NCBI RefSeq assembly: GCF_010389155.1
Contig: NC_057766.1
Location: 31,877,516-31,941,515 of the forward strand
Source of the DNA: Erigeron canadensis
Taxonomy: Eukaryota > Streptophyta > Magnoliopsida > Asterales > Asteraceae
Reading direction: 5' to 3'
DNA length: 64,000 nt
In this document: positions 11,090-23,357 of the stretch, one piece after another
Layout: the number at the start of each line of letters is the position of its first letter
Position numbering within the stretch: the stretch's first letter is position 1
Position numbers and translations under genes: made by a program
The notes under the pieces: model-generated
The model's database searches: none
Told to the model about the DNA's origin: nothing
Seen by the model: the letters and a program-made list of their open reading frames with translations, nothing else

Positions 11090-13510
11090 TAAACAACGAG
11101 AAAAAGTACCGCGCGTTGTAGCAGTGAGATACTGGGGGTGATAGGTCATAAAGTGTGATAGGTCATAGGTGGTGATAGGTCGTAGAGTCTGATATTCAAA
11201 TGCTTTATCCGTACGTACTCTGCCATCGAATTTAAAAATTCTTCAAAAGTATACCGAATAACAACTCTAATGAAAGAGCATGAAATTTTAAGAAAACTCA
11301 TATAGTTTTTATAATTTATCGATGTACGTTTTTTAGATAAAAGATTTTGAATGAATTATAGAAATAAAATAATTTATGGAAGAGAAAAAAAATAAGTGGT
11401 TGAGATTTTAGAAGATAAATAAAAATGAAAGTTGAAAGTTGTCGGGTATTGATATATGGTACATCATGCATTGTCATGTGTACATTGTTAAAATTGAAAG
11501 TTGAAACCTTGCTTTATAATGTACATTGTTGAAATTGAAAGTTAAAAGTTGAAACCTTATTTACTTTATAATATAAGAGAACGGTACCCGGGCGTTGCGG
11601 CGACTGTGGAGTTAATGGCAGTAAAATGGTGGGGGTGATAGGTCATAGAATGTGATAGGTCATATGAGGTGATAATTCATAGAGTGTGATAGCCAAATGC
11701 CTTAGCCTGATGGGCTCCGCCCTCGTACTTAAAAATTCGTCGAAAGTATATCGAATGACATCTCTAATAAAAGAGCATGAAATTTTATGAACACCCATAT
11801 AATTTTTATAATTTATCGATATACGGTTTTTGAGATAAAAGATTTTGAATGAATTAGAGGAATAAAATGATTTAAGGAGAAGATAGAAAAAAAATGAGTG
11901 ACTGAGATTTGAGTAGAAGGATGAAAATAAAAGTTGAAAGTTGTGGGACGTTGATGTATGGTATATCATGCATTCTCATGTGTACATTGTACAAATTGAA
12001 AGTTGAAAGTTGAAACCTTATTTGCTTTATAATATAGTACGAGAACGGTACCCGCACGTTGCGGTCGTGATAGGGGTAATAACGGGGTGGTGATGTAATG
12101 GCGGTGGCGGTGATGGGGTGATCTACATGACGGGCTCCGCCTTTGGCCATATGGGCTCCGCCCTCGGATTTAAAAATTCATCGAAAGTATATCGAATGAC
12201 CACTCTAATGAAAGAGCATGTAAATTTAAGAACACTCATATAATTTGTATAATTTATTGATGTACGGTTTTTAAGATAAAAGATTTTAAAACAATTAGAA
12301 GAATAAAATGATTTATGGTGGATAGGGAAAAAAATAATTGGTTGAGATTTGAGGAGAGATAAAGGGTATTATAGCTATTTTAGGTAAATATAAAATAGAT
12401 AGGAATGACATTTTGGAGAAGTACTTAAAATCAATATTGGAAATTCAAGTTAAATATTGAAAATCTAGAGAAAATATGCTTTATAATATACGAGAGTAAG
12501 TACCCGCGCGTTGCAACGGTAAGATGGTAGGGGCGATAGCTAGGTCATAGAGTGTGATATGTCATAAAGTGTGATAGGTCATAGGAGTTCACATGTCATA
12601 GGGTATTATAGTCAAATGCCTTATCCGTACGGGCTCCGTCCTCGGATTTAAAAATTCGTCGAAAGTATATCGAATGACATCTCTAACGAAAGAGCATGAA
12701 ATTTTAAAAACACCCATATAATTTTTATAATTTATCGATGTACGGTTTTGGAGATAAAAGATTTTGAATGAATTGGAGGAATAAATGATTTATGAAGAAG
12801 AGAAAAAAATGATTGGTTGAGATTTAAGGAGAGAGAAATAGTATTATATTTATTTTAAGTAAATATAGAATAGATATGAGTGACATTTTGGGGAACTACT
12901 TTAAAATTAATATTGAAAAATTTAAGTTCAATGTTGAAAATTTAAGGGAAATCTGCTTTATAATATAACGAGAGCAAGTACCCGTACGTTGCGGCGGTGA
13001 GATGGTGAGTGTGATAGGTCATAGAGGTGATATGTCATAGAGTGTCATAGCCAAATGCCTTGGTCGTACGAGCTCCGCTTCGGATATAAAAATTCGTCAA
13101 AAGTATATCGAATAACATCTCTAATGAAAGAGCATAAAATTTTAACAACACCCATATAATTTTTATAATTTATCGATGTACGGTTTTTGAGATAAAAGAT
13201 TTTGAAAAAATTAGAGGAATAAAATGATTAATGGATGAGAGATAAAGTTGTAGGCATTGATGTATAGTACATCATGTATTATCATGTGTACATTGTTGAA
13301 ATTGAATATTAAAAGTTGAAAAGTAGATTTGTTTTATAATATAGTATAGTTTTGAAAATATTAGAGAAATATAATGATTTATGAAGGAGACAGAAAGTTG
13401 TAGGCACTAATGTATGGTATATCATGTAGTATAATGTGTACATTGTTAAAGTTGAATATTGAAAGTTGAAAAGTAAATTTGTTTTATAATATAGTATAGA
13501 TAATATTGAT
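11090..13510 (-). mobile_element. Tandem array of Helitron-like non-autonomous units
   Basis: At least five units begin at about 11096, 11576, 12034, 12488 and 12963 (spacing 455-480 bp). Each starts with an 'acgaga...gtacccgcgcgttgcggcgg' type head, then 'ggtcatagagtgtgatag', 'ggatttaaaaattcgtcgaaagtatatcgaatgac' and 'tataatttatcgatgtacgg', and ends 'gctttataatata'. Two shorter tail-only pieces follow (about 13245-13345 and 13360-13495). Read on the minus strand each unit starts near TATATTATAAAGC and ends with a CCGCA-TGCGG hairpin about ten bases before CTCGT, which resembles a Helitron 3' end. No Rep/helicase gene is present. Confidence 0.55.
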
Positions 13511-13625
13511 AAATAAAATATACTATGGATATAGATAGATAGTATAGATTATAATTATAGTCTCCGGTGAAAACGTTGGATTCTCACACATATTTTTGTT
13601 TTATCAAGTTTAAGAAAACCAAATG

Positions 13626-13800
13626 AGAAGGGAGTTTGCTAAATACAGTCCTTATAGCCGTGTTTAAGGTGAATAAATTGTTTGTATATTTACCTTGAAA
13701 TCAGGGGACAGACTTTTAATATGAAAGATACAAGTTTTTTTATGCACGTTAAATACAGCCCTTAACATTTCCGGCCCTTAACATTTCCCATGAAAGAGAT
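13626..13800. mobile_element. MITE-like element of the 'TTTGCTAAA' family
   Basis: This block shares its plan with the better-preserved copy at 33678-33832: a left end 'gtttgctaaatacagtcctta', a middle 'gtttgtatatttaccttgaaat', then 'tttttatgcacgttaaatacagcccttaac'. The right terminus is rearranged, with 'cccttaacatttcc' present twice. Confidence 0.5.
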
Positions 13801-14281
13801 CATTTAATTTTTTTCAATAATAGAAAGTGTCCGATTTTTAATATTCGTGTTCTTTCATTTATTGTTTTCAGAAACTTAAAAGGACAAACTTTGAACACAG
13901 AATTTTGTTTGTTCAAAGGTTCGTATTCATTCATTAATTTATTATCCAAAAATTAAGAATATAGCCTTTGCAAATGCATACAACACAGTTATAAATGTAT
14001 ATACTCGATCGTATTGCTTCACGTCTTCAACTTAAATCTGCTATTTGATGGCCGGTTGGAATATATATATATAAATGCATAATTAATTAGTCCATGTGTA
14101 AAATATTTGGCTAGCTTCTATTCTATTCAATTAATATAATTATACGAGTAACACGGAGTACTAGCTACTAGTATATATAATAGTTTCAAGCCATTGTTTT
14201 AATTTGTTAATGTTATCATAAAAAACATCCAAAAAACCATTCCCAATATTAATTCTCCTTAAGATTTATAACAAACTCAAT
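13801..14281 (+). promoter_or_regulatory. Upstream region of the methylesterase-like gene
   Basis: AT-rich spacer. A 'tatatataatag' stretch at about 14172 could serve as a TATA element, about 110 bp before the start codon. The assignment rests on position only. Confidence 0.3.
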
Positions 14282-17200
14282 ATGCCAACAACCACATCAT
14301 CCACTTATTCAAGTAACAAGCACTTTGTGCTAGTTCACGGGCTAGGCCACGGAGCCTGGTGTTGGTATAAAGTTGTGAGCCACCTAAGGTCCGCTGGTCA
14401 TCAAGTGACTGCTGTGGACCTTGGTGCTTCTGGGGTGCACCCAAGTCGACTTGAGGACATACCAAGCTTCTATGAATATATACAGCCGCTTGTTCAAATT
14501 CTTGAGTCGATATCTGTTGACCAACGAGTCGTGTTAGTAGGACATAGTTATGGCGGGCTTCCTATTTCGTTAGCCATGGAGAAGTTTTCAAACATTGTTT
14601 CGGCTGCAGTTTTCATCAGTGCGTACATGCCAAATTGTAAAGATCCGCCCTCCGTCCAGATGCAACAAGTATATATAATACTTAATACATCATCTTCTTG
14701 TTTATCGCTTAATTCGAGAACTTTTTTTTTTTTTTTTCCTTTTTACTTTATCTTACTTGAACTACTTAATTGACGTATAATCGTTTTGACTTAGAAGTTA
14801 CAAGCGGCCAGAGTTATAAACTTGTTTTAAAACTACTAGTGCTTCTTATCGTCATCTCCACAATATTTTTATGCTAGTTGTTTAGAAAAAAATATATATC
14901 ATATATACGAGTAACATCTAAAATTTACTAAAAACATAGTACTCGTAGTATATTTCATATCAAAATTTTCTAGGAACGTTGGATGTAATGGAGCTAGCTT
15001 GGTTAAAACAACTATTTACCCTGCTTTAATTAGGTATTTAGTTTAAGATGATACATTGATAAATGTTCTATTCTACAGTTGTCATTATTAAAAATAAAAA
15101 AAAAAAAAAAAAAAAAAAAAAACACTTAGTAGGGCGCCCACAAATAGTCTCATCAAAGAGTTATGTAGTTTAAACTTTAATGTTGGAGTTCCATTAAAAG
15201 TACGTAGACAAAATCTTACTCTAATTCATGTGTTTTTTGGTTTTGTTAATTAGTATTTCATGAATTCGAAGCCTGAAACATTTATGGATTGCCGGTTTAC
15301 ATTGGATAATGGAATGCCAAAGACAGCGGAACTAGGGGAGGGTTACATGACCACCATGATGTACCCGAATTGCCTACCGGAGGTGCGTTTTATTCTTGAT
15401 TATATTTTACGAGAAATTGGAGTTTTATAATTGTATATATGCAATTACTCGTAATATTACAAATGTGGTCATGTGGCGGAAAACATTTGCGGACAGGAAA
15501 CCACCTGCCAGCTGCAATTTTGCCTAAACGATAAACGTACTAAATAATTCAAAATAAGTTACAAACATGTATTACTTCTATATATATTACTCGTAATTAA
15601 TAAAATTTTTGGCCTAAACGATAAACTTAATAGCAAATTTAGGATTTTGTCCTCGAAATGTTAACCCATTATTTACGGTCTATCATCAATGCATCTTAGT
15701 TCAAAGTTAACCCAGAAATATACTAGTATTAATTTCGATAATCACAAAATCTGAAGTCCTGAAAATTATATACTATTTATATGTGGTTTGGACCAACTTA
15801 CACATTTCGGCTTTACGCTTTTACATATTTCGAACAAACTCGTCCCTCTATCAGACGGCCGCTAAATTGGTCAACTAAATAGTAGCATGTGCAAGACACG
15901 CTAAACTGTAAGACGACATGTCCATTTTATTTGAAGGACTGGTCAACAATTGTCAACCGTTGGTTTAAAAGCAAAATCTATTTTAACGACGTGGTGGTCA
16001 AGGAAACCATCTACCCATTTACTCTTTTTTTTTTAATCATTATAATTAAGTTTGGGGTTTTGTTGAATGAATTCCTAAAGACTTTCATTAAATTATATTA
16101 AATAGTTGTACATTTACCATAAAATTTAAGGGGTGTATTTTTAATAAGGAAAAGTACAATTGTTTTATACATGTTAAATGAAGCCCTAATTGCTTCATTT
16201 AGCATTTTCTTTAAGTTTATACCAACTCATCTTTCAATTAGTGCATAACTTTTAATCTCAGATACGAGTAATTAATTAGAATTAGCAATAGAAACAAAAT
16301 TTAAACTGAGACTGGAGTACTTCATATTAAAATCTATTATTTCAAAATCAAGATGGTTACAGATTTCGCATTCTTAAAGCTAGAAGATCAACTACTCCCT
16401 AAAACTTTGAAATGTTTTGTTAAAGAAATATAGGCTAAAAAAATGAAAAAATAATGGGCATTTTTTTTTTTGAATGGGCCCGTCATGGAGTCCACTGAAT
16501 TGGACTACTTCATAATCATAGTTTAATAGGTTATTCACTTATTGTATGTCTAAATGTAGTTTGTTTTTCAAAACGCATCTTTTTTTTATTTTTTATTTTT
16601 TTAAATTTTAAAGTGTGTATCATTTACTCGCAACAAAGGATCTAGCTTACGTTGTCTTAACCGGGTCCACGTTAGAGAACCTCATCACCCTCAATATCTA
16701 GTAGGAGGAGAAACTCCCAGTGTAGTTTTGATATTATATGTACTTAGCTACAACATAGTAAGTTGCTTGTTCATATTAATACCAAATTTGTCCAAAATAA
16801 GAAAAGTATTTAGTTATTTCTCTTAAGGAATTTTTATCTCTTTTGAGTGTTTGTGGTTTAGTGTTAAGGTATTACGTATTTTTATGTATGATTTGTAATT
16901 GCTATTTGCTTTAATTTATTTGATTGCCCTTTTATAAGAAAAAATTATATATAATCAAATAACTATATATTGTTAGGGCTTGGCTTGAATGATAATATTG
17001 ACTGCATAAATTTTTAATGCAGTTACCTAGGAAGATTTTTGTAATATATCAATTATTCGTTTGATTTGCTTGTGTTACTGCGTCTATCAATTTTGCATAT
17101 AATTGATTTTCCATATTGTTGACCAATAATAAACTTTGAATCATTCATGTTCATACATGGCGATATCTTTTTGTGTATCGATCTCTAACCTAAAAAGAAT

Positions 17201-17494
17201 GATTTAATATAGGACTTAACCTTGGCAAAGATGTTGGTACGACCAAGTGGGTTATTCTTTGAGGATATGAGCAAGGATTCTCTTTTAACCAAAGACAAAT
17301 ATGGTTCGATTAGCAGGATTTATGTGGTATGCCAAGGAGATCAAGTTATGAATGAAGAATTTCAAAAATTTGTCGTAAAAGACAGTCCCCCAAATGAAGT
17401 AAAACACTTTCCAGGAGCCGGTCATATGATCATGTTGTCGAAATCGGAGGATCTATCTTTATATTTGCAAGAAATAGCCTCAAAGTACCCGTGA
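14282..17494 (+). CDS. Methylesterase-family alpha/beta hydrolase (MES / hydroxynitrile lyase-like)
   Basis: Three exons (14282-14668, 15254-15382, 17213-17494) join in phase 0 to 265 residues, the normal length for plant MES proteins. The oxyanion-hole region HGLGHGAWCWYK is at 19-30. The nucleophile elbow GHSYGG has Ser89, the acid is Asp215 (in VCQGD) and the base is His243 (in GAGHM), so the triad is complete. No signal peptide is seen, so it is probably cytosolic. Family members hydrolyse methyl esters of salicylate, jasmonate or auxin; related ones cleave cyanohydrins or act in alkaloid pathways, so the substrate cannot be named. The DLTLAKMLVRPS start of exon 3 is typical of MES. Intron 1 contains a poly-A run (about 15089-15122). 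Intron 2 (1.8 kb) has absorbed repeat fragments. Confidence 0.9.
16062..16218. mobile_element. MITE-like element in esterase intron 2
   Basis: A diverged copy of the 33678-33832 family: it shares 'agttgtacatttaccataaaattta', 'gtacaattgttttatacatgttaaatgaagcccta' and 'gcttcatttagcattttc'. The right end is well kept and the left end is poor. Confidence 0.55.
16618..16718 (-). repeat. Copy of the SINE-like repeat body
   Basis: Matches 9873-9975 over about 100 bases ('catttactcgcaacaaaggatctagcttacgttgtcttaaccgggtc'). The promoter-like head seen at 10100-10155 is missing, so the copy is truncated. It lies in intron 2 of the esterase gene. Confidence 0.6.
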
Positions 17495-17815
17495 TTGATT
17501 ATATTACAATTAATCAGCCGAGTAATACTGCTGGATATATTTATGAATATATAGATGTGCTTTCCTTCAGAATATTATAAGCTTGCTATATATAATTGAT
17601 AACTCATGTTATGATTTTCATTTTTGTTGAAAGTGTTTGGTTGATAGTTTTGGACTACAACATGAATATCAAGCCCATTTAAATAATTATATACTCACAT
17701 CAAACTCGCGTGATGGGTTTTAAAATCCATTTCCCCTTTCTTTTTGTACTAATTTGGGTTTCAAACATTTAAATCAACTTTTATCATTTAAAAATGATAT
17801 TTAAATTTAGATGTT
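17495..17815. other. 3' flank of the esterase gene
   Basis: AT-rich sequence with no coding frame; it probably holds the 3' untranslated region. No defined polyadenylation element is singled out. Confidence 0.4.
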
Positions 17816-18160
17816 TATGCTTTATCTATATATACTCCTATATAAAAATTATCACACCCCTCATTTTTAGAAATAGTTACACAATAGTTACATACGAAAT
17901 TGCTAAATTGTTCTTAATAAACACCCAATATGGAAATAATTTTTATAAAATACCAAATTTGTTCTTAATGGATTAATTTATACTTTAAACCTTTATTTTT
18001 TAAAAATTTCCACTATCACGATTAAATCAACCTAGATCACTTGACACTGCCACCACCACCAATAGTACCATCACTAACACCATTAGATCGTCTTCCCCAC
18101 CACCACCGCCGCATTATGCGGGTACCATGCTCGTCATCTTTTTAAAAATAAACAAACCTA
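17816..18160 (+). mobile_element. Helitron-like non-autonomous element
   Basis: Begins near 'ctcctatataaaaattat' and ends with a CCGCAT-T-ATGCGG hairpin (about 18109-18121), followed after about ten bases by CTCGT at 18130. The same pattern and similar CAC-rich body ('gacaccaccaccaccaccaat') occur at 34000-34210, and a related end is at 47900-47942. The left border is uncertain. Confidence 0.5.
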
Positions 18161-18333
18161 GGACTAATATAGAGTCGAAGTATAACGAACAATTTGACGT
18201 CATGGGTCACATGCGTACCAAGTACATAAGTGATACAAGTCGTATCACTTTTTCAAATCCATTCGCGTAATATTTCATTTATTTATTATTGCAATATTAG
18301 TTTCTCCACGAGCCTATATTTGTTGATTTAATA

Positions 18334-18413
18334 TACTAAGAAAAGCGTATGGTTATATTTTCAGTTATTTTATTACTAAGAAAAGCGTATGGTTATATTT
18401 TCAGTTATTTTAT
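18334..18413. repeat. 40-bp perfect tandem duplication
   Basis: The unit beginning 'tactaagaaaagcgtatgg' runs 18334-18373 and is repeated exactly at 18374-18413. Nearby, 'cttattgtgtcatgaacatg' plus 'aaatcacaaaa' occurs at 18628-18658 and again at 18718-18748, a second direct duplication. Confidence 0.9.
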
Positions 18414-18954
18414 ATCAACAAATATGATTGATAAATTAATATATGAAAAAGTCAGTCTCACATATAAGTTTCATTTTTGTTCTTAGATAAGGCCTATAAG
18501 GCCATAACATTAGGCCCAACTTCCTTTTTTTTTCCTTTTCATTATATTCATGTGTATGCGCACTTATGCACTACTCACTTAACCATATCATTAATCCCAG
18601 AACGAAAATAATTAATCTCAGAACGATCTTATTGTGTCATGAACATGAAATCACAAAAGTGGCATAGTGTAGTTAACTTTAGTGTAGTTAACTAAAGTGG
18701 TATAGTATATGTTGCAACTTATTGTGTCATGAACATGAAATCACAAAAAATAATCCCAAAATAACAAGCTCATATTTCGATTATTTCCAATTTTACAATT
18801 CAACACATGCTGGCCAATTAATTAACATACATGTAAAAATTAACTATTAAATACACGATAACCATAAAGATTGAAACACTAACATCGATCCACAGTACAA
18901 AACAGAAGCAGCGGTTGATCGATCCTTGATATATAGTTACATTTACATACTTGA

Positions 18955-20918
18955 CTATAGATTTAGATCTCGGAGTTCTCTAAGATTCATTGGAGATACA
19001 TATTTCGGGTCCCCTGCTAACAATTGTTTCGCGATGAGCACATTAGCTGCTTCGCTAGGGTGATATGGATCCCAAAACACATGTTTATCTCTGTCCGTAC
19101 ACAAACTCGACGTTGGACCACACGGAATTATCCCTGCATACTGACCTCCATTTCCACAGCATGCTTTGCTTGCGGTTTTAAATCCTATCAATATTGTTCA
19201 AAACAAAATGATTTACCATAACTTTTTTTTTTCTTCTTAATTTCTAAAAAGGGAAAATAATGATAAACAAATAATGTCCATAAGAGGACTTAAAGAGTTG
19301 AATCAGTAGTTAAGTTTGGTGATCAATACTTACCATATTTGGCGTAGTTTGTGATGAGTTCCAAGACTAAGTCGTAGACATTGGCATGAACGAAAGTAGC
19401 TCCTGGGAGATTGTCGTTTAATTGTGCAACCAAATCTTTCAATTTAGAGTTGTATCGAAGTGCAAGTTGATTAGGCAACGCGACACATTCATCCTCATTC
19501 AATTGATTAATTGTTCTCTGATATGGAATGCATCCAATTGGTCCTACATTTCCTATGATGAATTTTCGTGCATCTAGTTGGTAAAGTCTCTGCAATTAAT
19601 CGATTTTACACACAAAAGATGTTAATTAACAATTAATACTAGTTAGAATCCAATCATATAATATGTAATCAGTTAAGTTTAGTATACTGAAATAGTTTGC
19701 TGACGTGTTTATGAGGTAGTCAGTATGCTTGGGACATGTATATGTGAGTATTTGTATTAAAGTTTTTTTTTCGTAGGGCGAGACTTACAGTAAGCTGGGA
19801 TTTGAGGTGACTAAGTAGATCATCCACAAAAGAATCGGGTGTTTGTGTAACTCTAGCTCCAATTGAAAGAACCGGAAGGAGATAGTTATTGAGAAAGTCG
19901 TTGGAACCAATCGTGATTGAAAAGATTGATTTCTTCATAATGTGTTCTTTCGCTTTTGAAGCGCCAAGGAGTTTATCAATCTGTTTTCTTGTGATGTTGA
20001 AGTAATCAATCTGGATGTCCATTGACAGTCGATTTACCTATAAAAAAAAAAACATTTTAGATTAGTATCATTAATGTATCAACATGATGAAGATATTTAA
20101 TTTAATAGTGATTGTACCATAAGCGCTTAATTACAACTTACAAAAATTCTACCGGTGGCATTCATAATCCCTCCACCACCTGAGGCATAATTCACACCAT
20201 ATAATAGAGCTTGTCCAGTAGAATTTGGATCCAAAAACGGCACTGCATAGTGTTTCTGCCCAAGTTCCTCACCTATGAAAAAAAATCTTAACATTTTAAC
20301 TAGTATACATATATGATGAAACGTTATTTTTTCTAATACTAATTGATCACAATGTTTCGCTGATGGAACTTGAACCTACAACCTATATTGTCATGGTTTG
20401 TTTTACACCTTACTAGACCATTGAATAAAAATCAAGGGTCAAAATACAAAGATGATTTTTAAATCTTGACCCTTGATTTTAATCTAATGATCAAGATGCG
20501 TTCAACTTTACTAGTAAAGTTAGAAGACAACTTTAGCGGATTTTCATCCACCAAATAGCTAATGGTTATTCATGTTTGTCTTTTTCTTTTTTAAAAAATA
20601 AAAAATAAAAGAGTGGAGTTTAGGATCATACATACCGATAATGTCTCCAATGGTTCTACCATTTGTATACCGCCCGGTAGGTTTTCCTCCAGACGGTTTA
20701 AAATCAATCCCATTAGGTTTGATGTTAGCTTTAGATAACGTCGGCAAAAAGTTATTATTCCCGGCATCTACCAATGAATCTCCAAAGATATAAGAAGCTC
20801 CCAAAGCCGAACCTCCCTCACCATCATCATCAGCCGCAACAACAACAGCGAAAGCAACAAAAAGAGCTAAAATCGCAGCCATGTTTTTAGGAGCATGAGC
20901 TTGATCCTTAGAAGCCAT
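18955..20918 (-). CDS. GDSL-type esterase/lipase (SGNH hydrolase), probably secreted
   Basis: Five exons on the minus strand: 20918-20636, 20272-20142, 20037-19789, 19589-19334 and 19184-18955. They join in frame to 382 residues, the usual size. A hydrophobic segment at about 13-29 ([15 protein letters not shown]) looks like a signal peptide. Block [12 protein letters not shown], has nucleophile Ser48; the Gly of block II is in [10 protein letters not shown] (about 121-130); block III, GSNDF, has Asn184; block V, DPYHPSEA, has Asp345 and His348. All catalytic blocks are intact. Plant GDSL enzymes hydrolyse ester bonds in lipids, cutin or acylated sugars at the cell surface; the substrate here is unknown. 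The five-exon layout is classic for the family. The gene points toward the upstream esterase gene, so the two are convergent. Confidence 0.94.
20427..20480. repeat. Inverted-repeat MITE core in GDSL intron 1
   Basis: aaaatcaagggtcaa at 20427-20441 is the exact reverse complement of ttgacccttgatttt at 20466-20480, with a 24-base loop. A related fold-back with the same 'tgattttca..aatcttg' words lies at 42952-43040, so this is a dispersed small element. Confidence 0.7.
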
Positions 20919-23357
20919 ATATAAAAATGTTGGTGGTGAAAATATAAAAGCTAGGTGTGAGCTTTATATTTGTTGCATGTTTTATGGTAGTGAAAATGTA
21001 TGTGTGTTTGGTAAGACCAGGTTTTAGGTTGTTGATCAACTATAGAAATCGTCATTATTGTCTTCACCTGTTTTGACTAGTTAGAATGCCAGGTTTTAAG
21101 ACATGTATTAATAATTTTTTTTACTTTTATTGATTCACATAGTACTGTTGGCATTTGTCTTGCCTGCAACCACATAATTTTGTAGACTAAACAGTATACA
21201 TGTACGTGTGGCGGGTTGATGACCGAAATCTTTTTAACATTATACATAAGCAGTACGTACAAAAGTTATGGTGTAGTATATTATTCACAACCTTTAAAGA
21301 AAAAAATTAATCGTTATAAAATAAAAATTAAGAATAGAAATTAATAATATAAGTACCATATTACTTTTAATCGATAGAAAATAAAAATTGAAAAAAGAAA
21401 AAAAAAATAAGAAAAGTGATGAGACTTTAACCAAACCATCAAGAGTCAACTTCCCATATCAACTTTAAAAGAACTTCACTGCTTTTGCTTCCTTGGTGGC
21501 TTGGTGCAACCATTTCTTTTTCTTTCCATTTGTGGACAATTTATATTAAGTAGCAATGAAATGCAATAGTTAATTTATGATTTTGATGTGCATACTACTT
21601 TGATTAGAAATACCAGAGAGAGTAACTCAATTATCTAAGATTAATAAAAAAAATGATAAATATGACTAAAAATTGCCTCTTTCGATCTTATAGTTATAAA
21701 TTTAAGAGTAATTCATGATATATTTGTCAAATATACCTAATATTTTATTTATTTGTTAACACACATATAAATTTTGTGTTTTTTTTTTAACGGCATTCTA
21801 TTATACTCCTACTACTAAATTGCACGTATGCCTGGAAATCGGGACTCTCGAAAAACCCCCAATTAATCCACCCTCACAAAATGTGGAAGTGAGACTTGAA
21901 CCCAAGTGGATCCTCCCAAGGTCAAAGACCTTACCAATGGGTCACCAACCCTCGCTCTTTATTGTTAGGCATCCCATATTATTTAGGCACATTAAACATT
22001 TTTTATAATTTAACAATCTTCATCCAATACACTTATAATAATAAACTTAACGAAATAATTTACAACATACATCATCCAACCCTTAAAATAACTATATTAC
22101 CCCAAATAAAGTCAATTATTTTTACATGCAAACCCACATCATCGTTGTGCCGCCACTGCAGCCCCAACTAACCGTCACCCCACCACCACCCGTCGCCGCC
22201 ACAACTACCACTCTACTGTCGCTACCATCATCGTGGCATCGCGCTGATGTGCGTCTAACTTCGTAAGTTTAGATATATGCTTAATTACTAATATGATGTT
22301 ATCACATGGCAAATCAAAATTGGAATCTATAATGTTATCATCATATTTTTAGACATGTGTCTAGATTTGGCAAATTAGTCATATATATATATACTTATTA
22401 TTATACAGAAATTAACCTAATTCTAATTCATTTTGTTATGATCTTAAAAAATTCTGGTCACTTGCTATTATCAGTGTGATTTTAAAGACATCAAATTGCG
22501 AAAAAGCATTCAAAATTGTTGGAGTAAATAGCTCACGGATTAAAACAAATTTGATTCACACTATAATAATAAAGGTTGAGGTCTTTCATGTTCAATAATT
22601 TCGAGATGGCGGATTTCTCTCGTATGGGAGATAACATTTGTACCATTTGTTTTTATTAATCTACCAAAGTTATACATGAATTACTTGTACTGTATGTTAT
22701 AAAGTTTGTACAGTTTAGTAAATTTATCAAAATGTTTGGTACGGATATCAATTCCCCTCTCATATACATGGTCTAACCCGAAATTTACGTGATTATGTAC
22801 ACTTTTTCATGCCACAATGCATGTTTGATGTAGAAAGGTTGAACTTGAGCTTTCTTCTGAGAACTACAATCATACATCTGACCACTAAAGTACTTTGGCG
22901 GGTTTTGATTCATACAAAGAAAACGATATTTTCTTTTAGTTACTTCTCCGAGAAGTAAATTAAAGAAAAGGGAGAAACACCAAAACATTCCAGAAGATAT
23001 GATATATGCTCCATGTTATGTAAATATCATTATATGGTCCTATATATATTATTCTATACTATATATATGTGCATTCTTTTCTTCTTTACAAAGCAAAGGT
23101 ATCCTTCATCATGCATGATTTTTTCCTATATATAACTTATGTACTTAAAGTTTGATTCCATCATGCATGCATTGAATATTGCTTTTGCTTTTTTAATCAA
23201 AGGTTAGTTTCTAGTTGAAGCTTTTGTGATAGAAAAATTAGAGTAGTAGTTAAACACAAAACAAACAGCACAAAATAAATCACTTTCTTTTCCTACTTCC
23301 ATTTCTAAAGCATATTTCATATATTTCTGTTTTGAATCTTAAAGAAAGATTCAATTC
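20919..23357. other. Divergent intergenic region between GDSL and PLP-fold genes
   Basis: Holds both upstream regions. A repeat near 21820-21960 shows a tRNA-like B-box word on the minus strand (gggttcaagtctc), so it may be a SINE scrap; the frames across it are not genes. A CAC/CCG-rich stretch at 22140-22230 resembles the GC-rich body of the Helitron-like elements. No other gene is recognised. 23290-23357 is probably 5' leader of the PLP-fold gene. Confidence 0.4.

Noticed and set aside
21820..22171. Overlapping plus-strand frames
   Set aside because: They read through a repeat with a B-box-like word and Pro/His-rich low-complexity sequence; no domain.
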